From: an uncultured Bacteroidales bacterium
GTDB lineage: Bacteria > Bacteroidota > Bacteroidia > Bacteroidales > Muribaculaceae
Direction: 5' to 3'
DNA length: 6,730 bases
NCBI GenBank assembly: GCA_900549375.1
Contig: URNY01000140.1
Location: forward strand, 1 to 6,730
A program made the translations under genes and the position numbers. The notes under the pieces are model-generated. The model saw only the letters and a list, made by a program, of their open reading frames with translations, was not told the DNA's origin and ran no database searches. Positions within the stretch are counted from its first letter, which is position 1, and each line of letters begins with the position of its first letter. Of the stretch, positions 1 through 4,628 are shown piece after piece.

Positions 1-146
1 AGATATTCTATGTAATCGGTGCGCAGCTGGTCAACGACAATTCCCACCACGAGGCGCGGACGTTCCGCCACCACGTCGTGAGCTGCCTGAAGAGGCACGT
101 TTGCCGTGGCGAGACCCACCAACACCGATGTCACTATTCTTTTCAT
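1..146 (-). CDS. PafA-type alkaline phosphatase / phosphodiesterase, N-terminal part (cut by window edge)
   Basis: Only the first 48 codons are visible; the gene runs off the left edge. It starts at the ATG read from 146. Residues 1 to about 22 form a signal peptide (MKRIVTSVLVGLATANVPLQA), so the product should be exported to the periplasm or surface. After it comes RPRLVVGIVVDQLRTDYIEYL. This matches the first strand of the alkaline phosphatase superfamily, type I phosphodiesterase/nucleotide pyrophosphatase branch, as in PafA of Bacteroidetes. In that family the Asp of the VVDQ motif (here about residue 39) binds an active-site zinc. The expected role is release of phosphate from phosphomonoesters or diesters outside the cytoplasm. 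The start has no Shine-Dalgarno sequence; the upstream bases are A-rich, as is usual in this phylum. It is co-directional with the DUF4105 gene and overlaps its 3' end by 116 bases. The family call rests on a short stretch, so the exact substrate class is open. Confidence 0.82.
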   Translation of the reverse strand, partial: MKRIVTSVLVGLATANVPLQAAHDVVAERPRLVVGIVVDQLRTDYIEY

Positions 147-1320
147 TTCTATTATTTAAGATGGCGTAAGCCGCCGCGAGCGCAACATTGGCACCCATGA
201 GCGGAAAAAACGCCGGATTGGCGCTCTGCGCCTGGAAGGGCCACACTATCAGCATACACCCCACAGCCACAATGTTATACCAGGCTATGGCAAGCGCGCC
301 GAGGCGCAACCGCCGGCTCAGCACGCACACCGCTCCGAAGAGCTGAAGCGGATTGAGCCATATAAGCAGGGCGTTGGGCGAAACGGCCTCGTGTTCCGAA
401 AAAAACACGAGGAAGAACACCACGCATCCTGCAATACCGCAAATACCGAACCAAATTGCATAGAGCCATCGCCACACCCTTCGGCGCCGTGCCTCCAGGA
501 GACAGACAACGAGCGAAAGAATAAATATCAGCGATGCCGCTGCCAGTGGCGTCAGATACCACGGCGTGGGTGCGTCTACGGCATGGCCGCTGTCGGGAGC
601 GAGCGTGCGCTCGGCTTTCACAAGCGGTCGGCCGTCGTCGAAACGAGCGTCTGCAAACCGCTCTTTCATATCCACGGGCACGAACATCTCTTCGCGGCCG
701 CGCAACGGATAATCGATGCCGGAACCCAAGGCGATGTCGATGCCGAACTGATACCACGGATAATTGCGGTGGAACGCCCGCATCTCATTGCGGAACGTGC
801 CGTATTTCACCGAGTCCGGGAATATTATCCTGCGATCCGAGGCCTGCGACAGACGCTCGACGATGCGCGTGGCGCAGTTGTCTTTCACATAGTTGTAGCG
901 GTAGACGCAATTCTCGGGCATCGATTCTTCGCGCAAAAGCGCGAGAAGACGTGAGACCTCGGCGGGACTGAGATTGAGCTCCTGCTCGGTCACTTCCCTT
1001 CCGGCCTGCTGATATTCGGGCAGAAACCATGCGAAAGGATAGCCGCCGAGCTTATAGTCGGTCTCCCCTTTCACGAAGCGGTAGACAAAATGGGGGGCCG
1101 AGAAATCGAAAAGGCCGTAATTCCATACGGAATCCATACCTTCGCCTCTGATTCTCAGCGCCGAATGACCGCAAAGCTCATACACGTCGCGCCCGGGGGC
1201 ACACGTGATCAGACTCACGGTCAGTTCCCTGCCGTCAGAAACGGAATCTTTCCCGGACTCCAGGCCGAAGGCCTGCAATCCGAGAAAGAAAAATATCATA
1301 ACCGCTATGATTCTACTCAT
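31..1320 (-). CDS. DUF4105 / Lnb_N-domain membrane protein
   Basis: A 429-residue predicted envelope protein of unknown activity. Residues 1-20 are a signal peptide (MSRIIAVMIFFFLGLQAFGL). Residues about 33-235 are the DUF4105 (Lnb N-terminal periplasmic) domain, recognised by GHSALRI (51-57), WNYGLFDF (66-73) and YNYVKDNCATRI (142-153). About five hydrophobic helices follow (near 255-275, 285-307, 317-334, 341-361 and 371-387), so the soluble domain should lie outside the inner membrane. His52 and the Asn-Cys pair 148-149 are candidate active-site residues; the order His then NC recalls permuted papain-like (NlpC/P60, LRAT) enzymes, which is my inference. The ATG lies 22 bases after the asnS stop, so it is probably in that operon. 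The last 40 or so residues (about 390-429) are Gly/Arg/Ser-rich, do not look like a folded domain, and are read out of frame across the start of the phosphatase gene. Both other frames have stops at 151-157, so a lost stop or a frameshift near residue 388 is possible. Confidence 0.85.
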   Translation of the reverse strand: MSRIIAVMIFFFLGLQAFGLESGKDSVSDGRELTVSLITCAPGRDVYELCGHSALRIRGEGMDSVWNYGLFDFSAPHFVYRFVKGETDYKLGGYPFAWFLPEYQQAGREVTEQELNLSPAEVSRLLALLREESMPENCVYRYNYVKDNCATRIVERLSQASDRRIIFPDSVKYGTFRNEMRAFHRNYPWYQFGIDIALGSGIDYPLRGREEMFVPVDMKERFADARFDDGRPLVKAERTLAPDSGHAVDAPTPWYLTPLAAASLIFILSLVVCLLEARRRRVWRWLYAIWFGICGIAGCVVFFLVFFSEHEAVSPNALLIWLNPLQLFGAVCVLSRRLRLGALAIAWYNIVAVGCMLIVWPFQAQSANPAFFPLMGANVALAAAYAILNNRNEKNSDIGVGGSRHGKRASSGSSRRGGGTSAPRGGNCR

Positions 1321-1342
1321 TTAAGCTCTGAATCTGTTCATA

Positions 1343-2740
1343 TTAGAAACTGCAGCTTTTGGGATAGCGGGGGAAGGGAATCACATCGCGGATGTTCTGC
1401 ATGCCGGTCACGAAGAGCACAAGGCGCTCGAAACCGAGACCGAAGCCGGAATGAGGCACGGTGCCGAAACGGCGCGTGTCCATATACCATGGGATATCGG
1501 CCATACCGAGCTCTTCCATGCGGGCGCGGAGCACGTCGTAGTTCTCCTCACGCTGCGACCCGCCGATGATCTCGCCGATCTGCGGGAAGAGCACATCCAT
1601 GCCGCGCACGGTCTTGCCGTCGTCGTTGAGCTTCATATAGAAGGCCTTTATCTCCTTGGGATAATCCGTGAGCATCACGGGGCGCTTGAAGTGCTTTTCC
1701 ACCAGATAGCGCTCATGCTCTGAGGCGAGGTCGACTCCCCAGTAGACGGGGAACTCGAATTTCTCACCGCTCTGCTCCAGAATGCGGATACCTTCGGTAT
1801 AGGGGAGACGCACGAAGTCGTTATCGACAACGAATTTCAGACGGTCGATCAGCTCTTTGTCGAAATGGTCGTTGAGGAACTGAATGTCATCGGCGCAATG
1901 CTCCAGGGCATAGTTGATGCAATATTTGATGAATTCCTCTGCGAGGTCCATGTTGTCGTTGACATCATAGAAAGCCATTTCCGGCTCTATCATCCAGAAC
2001 TCCGACAGATGGCGCGGAGTGTTGGAATTCTCGGCGCGGAACGTGGGGCCGAACGTGTAGATGCATCCGAGAGCGGTTGCTCCGAGCTCCCCTTCGAGCT
2101 GACCGGAAACAGTGAGGCTCGCGGCGCTTCCGAAGAAGTCGCGGCTATAGTCCACGGCACCCTCTTCCGTGCGGGGAAGATCGTCGAGCGGAAGGGTCGT
2201 CACCTGAAACATGGCTCCGGCGCCTTCGCAGTCGGATTCGGTGATCAGCGGCGTGTGGAAATAATAGAATCCTTTGTCGTTGAAAAACTTGTGGATGGCG
2301 AATGCCAGCGCATGACGAATACGGAGCACGGCTCCGAATGTGTTCGTGCGCGGACGCAGATGAGCGATGTCGCGCAGGAATTCGAGCGAATGTCCCTTCT
2401 TCTGGAGGGGATACTCGGCGGGATCGGCAGTGCCGTATACCTCTAATTCGCGGGCCTGAACCTCTACGCTCTGCCCTTTCCCCTGACTCTCTACCAATAG
2501 GCCCTGAACATGTATGCTCGAGCCTGTGGTGACGGGTTTGAGCTGCTGCTCGTCGAACTGAAAGAGGTCGAACACTATCTGAAGATTATTGATGGTCGAA
2601 CCGTCGTTGAGTGCCACGAACTGCACGTTCTTGTTGCCGCGGCGCGTCCGCACCCAGCCCTTGACGTCAACCTCCTTGCCGGCATATTCCTGAGGCGCGG
2701 CGAGGATTTCCTTAACCGTTTTCCTTCTTATATCTTTCAT
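1343..2740 (-). CDS. asnS: asparaginyl-tRNA synthetase
   Basis: A cytoplasmic class II (subclass IIb) aminoacyl-tRNA synthetase that uses ATP to charge tRNA-Asn with asparagine. The 465-residue length is normal for bacterial AsnRS. Residues about 18-105 form the OB-fold anticodon-binding domain (VDVKGWVRTRRGNKNVQFVAL). The catalytic core follows: LEFLRDIAHLRPRTNTFGAV (119-138), the motif 1 region near 140-166, motif 2 FGPTFRAENSNTPRHLSEFW (230-249) and motif 3 GFGLGFERLVLFVTGMQNIR (432-451). The FRAENSNT sequence and the DIAHLRPRTN signature favour AsnRS over AspRS or LysRS. The start ATG overlaps the upstream stop as ATGA (2740-2737), which suggests translational coupling to the pseudouridine synthase. 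A GGGAG sequence 7 bases upstream is a plausible ribosome binding site, one of few in this window. No frame break or missing motif was seen. Confidence 0.98.
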   Translation of the reverse strand: MKDIRRKTVKEILAAPQEYAGKEVDVKGWVRTRRGNKNVQFVALNDGSTINNLQIVFDLFQFDEQQLKPVTTGSSIHVQGLLVESQGKGQSVEVQARELEVYGTADPAEYPLQKKGHSLEFLRDIAHLRPRTNTFGAVLRIRHALAFAIHKFFNDKGFYYFHTPLITESDCEGAGAMFQVTTLPLDDLPRTEEGAVDYSRDFFGSAASLTVSGQLEGELGATALGCIYTFGPTFRAENSNTPRHLSEFWMIEPEMAFYDVNDNMDLAEEFIKYCINYALEHCADDIQFLNDHFDKELIDRLKFVVDNDFVRLPYTEGIRILEQSGEKFEFPVYWGVDLASEHERYLVEKHFKRPVMLTDYPKEIKAFYMKLNDDGKTVRGMDVLFPQIGEIIGGSQREENYDVLRARMEELGMADIPWYMDTRRFGTVPHSGFGLGFERLVLFVTGMQNIRDVIPFPRYPKSCSF

Positions 2741-3513
2741 TCGAATGCTCCCATCCTTAAATAGTTCACTTCTTCCTGGGTCAGATAACGCCAGCGGCCG
2801 CGGGGCAGGTTCTTCTTGGTGAGGCCTGCGAAATATACGCGGTCGAGTTTGGTGACCCTGTAACCGAGACTCTCGAAAATACGGCGCACGATGCGGTTGC
2901 GGCCGCTGTGGATCTCGATGCCGGCCTGGTTGCGGTCGGTATCCGAGACATAGCTTATGGCATCGGCATGGATTTCGCCGTCCTCAAGCTCTATGCCGTC
3001 GGCTATGCGCTGCATATCCTCTTCGGTGATATCCTTGTCGGTCCAGACGTGGTAGATCTTCTTCTTCACGAATTTGGGATGCGTGAGCTTCGAGGCCAGA
3101 TCGCCGTCGTTGGTGAGAAGAAGCACACCGGTGGTGTTGCGGTCCAGACGGCCGACGGGATAGATACGCTCGCGGCACGCGTTCTTCACGAGGTCGAGCA
3201 CCGTTGTGCGGCCGTTCGGGTCATCGCTTGTAGTTACGCAATCTTTCGGTTTGTTGAGGAGCACATAGCATTTGCGCTCGGGGGTCACCACCTTCTCGTC
3301 GAATTCCACGACATCATTGCGCGAGATCTTTGTGCCGAGTTCGGTGACGACCTCTCCGTTCACCTTCACTTTGCCGGCTGTGATGAATTCGTCGGCTTCG
3401 CGGCGCGAGCAAATTCCGGAGTTGGCCATAAACTTGTTGAGACGAACCTGCTCGTTGGGATCTATGTCCTCGAGAACATAGTCTATCTGTTTGGGACGCG
3501 GCATGAAGCGCAT
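2737..3513 (-). CDS. rluB: RluB/RsuA-family 23S rRNA pseudouridine synthase (intact catalytic part)
   Basis: Converts a specific uridine in ribosomal RNA, most likely 23S, to pseudouridine. Counted from the ATG at 3513 the product has 258 residues. Residues about 21-70 are an S4 RNA-binding domain (VRLNKFMANSGICSRREADE). The catalytic domain of the RsuA/RluB/E/F type follows, with LLNKPKDCVTTSDDP (85-99), the active-site loop YPVGRLDRNTTGVLLLTNDG (118-137; catalytic Asp124) and GRNRIVRRIFESLG (204-217). The ATG at 3513 is only the first Met available in this frame. The frame stays open upstream to a TGA at 4011-4009 and encodes a Gln/Gly/Tyr/Arg-rich tail, so the true gene very probably begins at 4145 and crosses a one-base frameshift (see the entry 3514-4145). 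If the shift is genuine, translation would have to restart here; the internal ATG has only an AGGG about two bases upstream. The end overlaps asnS by four bases. RluB is the best match, but RluE or RluF specificity cannot be excluded from sequence alone. Confidence 0.93.
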   Translation of the reverse strand: MRFMPRPKQIDYVLEDIDPNEQVRLNKFMANSGICSRREADEFITAGKVKVNGEVVTELGTKISRNDVVEFDEKVVTPERKCYVLLNKPKDCVTTSDDPNGRTTVLDLVKNACRERIYPVGRLDRNTTGVLLLTNDGDLASKLTHPKFVKKKIYHVWTDKDITEEDMQRIADGIELEDGEIHADAISYVSDTDRNQAGIEIHSGRNRIVRRIFESLGYRVTKLDRVYFAGLTKKNLPRGRWRYLTQEEVNYLRMGAFE

Positions 3514-4008
3514 ACCCTGATTGTTGCGGTTGTTCTGCTGACGGTAGCCCCCCTGACGGTTCTGCTGATAGCCGCCCTGACGGTTCTGCTGGCGATTGTA
3601 TCCTCCCTGCGCGGGACGCTGCTGATAACCGCCCGGACGCTGCTGGTAGCCTCCCTGACGATTCTGCTGATAACCGCCCGGACGCTGCTGATAGCCGCCC
3701 TGACGGTTCTGCTGATAACCGTTCTGATGTTGGCGGGGCTGATAGCCGTTCTGATGCTGACGCGGCTGATAGCCGCCTTCGCCCTGGTTCTGACGGGGCT
3801 GGTAGCCTTCACCCTGGTTCTGGCGAGGCTGGTAACCGCCCTGACGCTGCTGATAGCCCCCCTGACCGTAGCTCGGACGCTGCTGATAGCCGCCCTGTCG
3901 GTTATAGCCACCCTGACGCTGTTGATAGCCGCCCTGACGGTTGTAACCCTGCTGGCGGGGCTGCCCATAGCCATAATTATTGCGGGGCTGATATGGACGC
4001 TGCTGTTC
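3514..4008 (-). repeat. degenerate coding tandem repeat (GGYQQR/GGYQPRQ units)
   Basis: A 165-codon stretch made of imperfect units of about 6-9 codons, mostly GGC-TAT-CAG-CAG-CGT-CAG and variants. Sub-blocks are visible: GGYQQRQ/GGYNRQ at 3841-3950, two QPRQNQGEG units at 3781-3840, two QPRQHQNGY units at 3721-3775, and GGYQQNRQ/GGYQQRPG at 3541-3720. The composition is almost only Gln, Gly, Tyr, Arg, Asn and Pro. The repeats keep several frames open on both strands, which creates long spurious reading frames here. The adjacent near-identical pairs suggest growth by local duplication. Confidence 0.88.
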
Positions 4009-4013
4009 TCATC
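4003..4013 (-). other. apparent frameshift point in the pseudouridine synthase gene
   Basis: On the minus strand this reads GATGAGAACAG. The N-terminal frame (GAT GAG AAC) gives DEN, while the repeat frame starts GAA CAG directly after an in-frame TGA at 4011-4009. One extra base after GA at 4009 would give DE-EQQRPYQ and join both halves. The five-G run at 4017-4013 is next to it, but changing its length cannot fix the frame: adding one G runs into the TGA, and removing one G gives the third frame. No classic -1 slippery heptamer is visible downstream of the TGA. Confidence 0.72.
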
Positions 4014-4236
4014 CCCCTGGCCGCGGTTTTCCAAAGGATAATTCACTTTTTCATAACGGGCATCGTTCCCTCCGTTTTCCGATGAAGCCGCACCGAGACC
4101 CGGAGCTCCTATTCTCGGTCTTTTAGATTTCTTTTCTTCTTCCATGAGATTAATAATTTAGCGCGGGGCATCTCTGCCTTGCAAAAGGGCGCGTTATTGA
4201 CAATCGTTTTTCAGTTATTGGTATATATTTATTTAT

Positions 4237-4307
4237 GATTATATGATTTATATGTCTTATACGATTTATTCGACCTATAAGATTTATAAGACTTATAAGT
4301 TTTATAA
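4237..4307. repeat. eight imperfect 9-nt tandem repeats, consensus GATTTATAA
   Basis: On the plus strand the units are GATTATAT (one base short), GATTTATAT, GTCTTATAC, GATTTATTC, GACCTATAA, GATTTATAA, GACTTATAA and GTTTTATAA. The period is exactly nine bases over seven units. Each unit begins with G and carries a TATA-like core. The array lies in the 5' leader of the minus-strand operon, between the hairpin and the start codon. Confidence 0.85.
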
Positions 4308-4326
4308 GAGCTTTCTTAGCTATCAA

Positions 4327-4357
4327 TGCCATCGGGGCCGGAGATTTCGCCCCGGCA
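4327..4357 (-). promoter_or_regulatory. G+C-rich hairpin at the start of the operon leader
   Basis: CGGGGC (minus strand 4354-4349) pairs perfectly with GCCCCG (4338-4333) around a 10-base loop. TGC/GCA (4357-4355 with 4329-4327) extend the stem past a three-base bulge. It lies about 10 bases after the predicted transcription start in otherwise very A/T-rich DNA. No U-run follows directly, so it is not a standard intrinsic terminator. It may stabilise the 5' end of the mRNA or take part in leader control; the role is inference. Confidence 0.45.
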
Positions 4358-4371
4358 TGCACATACCCGCG

Positions 4372-4402
4372 CAAATGTAATCATTTTTCTTCAATCCGCA
4401 AA
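4372..4402 (-). promoter_or_regulatory. Bacteroidetes-type promoter for the rluB-asnS-DUF4105-phosphatase unit
   Basis: On the minus strand TTTG (4402-4399) is followed by a 19-base spacer and TACATTTG (4379-4372). This matches the known Bacteroidetes primary sigma consensus, TTTG at -33 and TAnnTTTG at -7, in both sequence and spacing. Transcription should start near 4366, giving a leader of about 220 bases before the ATG at 4145. It is the best such match in the intergenic region on this strand. Confidence 0.72.
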
Positions 4403-4432
4403 ATTTTTGCAAAAATCCATAAAAACGCCAAG

Positions 4433-4462
4433 GTCTCTATAGTCCTTAGTGTCCTTAGTGTC
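4433..4462. repeat. short 9-nt tandem repeat, GTCCTTAGT
   Basis: The units are GTCTCTATA, GTCCTTAGT, GTCCTTAGT and a final GTC, again with a nine-base period. They resemble some units of the 4237-4307 array (for example GTCTTATAC), so the two may share an origin. This array is upstream of the minus-strand promoter and also upstream of the plus-strand -7 box. Confidence 0.75.
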
Positions 4463-4514
4463 AGGGTCCGCTCAATTTTTCTTGCCTATTATGCATTTTA
4501 TAAAATATTTTTAT

Positions 4515-4522
4515 TAATTTTG
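4515..4522 (+). promoter_or_regulatory. -7 promoter box for the secreted-protein gene
   Basis: TAATTTTG is a perfect TAnnTTTG box. It lies in an A/T-rich stretch about 107 bases before the ATG at 4629. The -33 region (around 4490-4497) has no TTTG, so this promoter may be weaker or need an activator. The predicted start is near 4528. Confidence 0.55.
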
Positions 4523-4538
4523 CCAAAACCTGTTTTGG
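4523..4538. promoter_or_regulatory. operator-like palindrome at the predicted transcription start
   Basis: CCAAAACCTGTTTTGG is a 16-bp inverted repeat, perfect except for its two central bases. It directly follows the -7 box and covers the expected transcription start of the gene at 4629. A repressor site is one reading; a small hairpin at the 5' end of the transcript is another. Confidence 0.4.
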
Positions 4539-4628
4539 ATTTGGGGCGGAATAGCCATTGCCGGCTATCATCAGCTATTAATCCCATATTACTTATCGAA
4601 TCAGAATTACAATTACAACATAACGCTT

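Larger units (their letters stand above)
3514..4145 (-). pseudogene. rluB: N-terminal low-complexity extension of the pseudouridine synthase, split by a one-base frameshift
   Basis: This is the 5' part of the gene whose catalytic end is at 2737-3513. From the ATG at 4145 the frame reads MEEEKKSKRPRIGAPGLGAA, then a Gly/Asn/Glu-rich linker ending NRGQGDE at about 4009. Continuing in that frame gives an Ala/Ser/Val/Arg artefact (stop at 3485-3483). The other frame from 4008 reads EQQRPYQPRNNYGYGQ, followed by about 20 turns of a GGYQQR/GGYQPRQ-like unit, and joins MRFMPRPKQIDY of the catalytic protein without a break. A TGA at 4011-4009 in the second frame means the switch must lie between 4009 and about 4003; one missing base (GATGAGAACAG for GATGA-N-GAACAG) would restore a single protein of about 469 residues. 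Long basic, Gln/Arg-rich disordered tails before the S4 domain are familiar in Bacteroidetes members of this family. Sequencing or assembly error, a true mutation, and expression as two polypeptides (220 and 258 residues, overlapping by 31 bases) all remain possible. Confidence 0.8.
4146..4628. other. 483-base intergenic region with divergent promoters
   Basis: No convincing gene. From left to right it contains an A/T-rich leader for the minus-strand operon (4146 to about 4366), eight 9-nt repeats (4237-4307), a G+C-rich hairpin (4327-4357), the minus promoter (4372-4402), a second short 9-nt array (4433-4462), a plus-strand -7 box (4515-4522), a palindrome (4523-4538) and about 90 further bases of leader for the secreted-protein gene. 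A 60-codon frame, 4332-4150 on the minus strand, is discussed in the findings but not called as a gene. Confidence 0.8.

Noticed and set aside
275..757. Arg/Pro-rich minus-strand frame of 160 codons inside the DUF4105 gene
   Set aside because: It is an out-of-frame shadow in G+C-rich DNA; the DUF4105 frame has a signal peptide, motifs and membrane helices.
1865..2446. A 193-codon plus-strand frame
   Set aside because: It is entirely antisense to asnS, whose class II motifs are clear.
3483..4008. Continuation of the frame from 4145 as an Arg/Ala/Ile/Ser/Val repeat protein
   Set aside because: The other frame gives a coherent Gln/Gly/Tyr/Arg tail that joins the S4 domain directly, so this reading is most likely a frameshift by-product. 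It is kept only as part of the frameshift finding.
3514..4008. CRISPR-like or VNTR non-coding array
   Set aside because: The units are contiguous, without unique spacers, keep a codon period and encode a coherent protein tail fused to an enzyme.
4013..4017. Programmed ribosomal slip on the five-G run
   Set aside because: A -1 slip there would enter the frame with an immediate TGA at 4011-4009, and a +1 slip gives the third frame, so it cannot join the two halves.
2908..4041. A long plus-strand frame (377 codons) with a Leu/Ile/Ala/Thr-rich, membrane-like repeat
   Set aside because: It lies antisense to the pseudouridine synthase and its tail. The hydrophobic repeat is the antisense reading of the GGYQQR codons, and it has no domain of its own.
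4327..4357. Intrinsic terminator
   Set aside because: The stem has no adjacent T-run on either strand and sits just downstream of a promoter rather than after a gene end.
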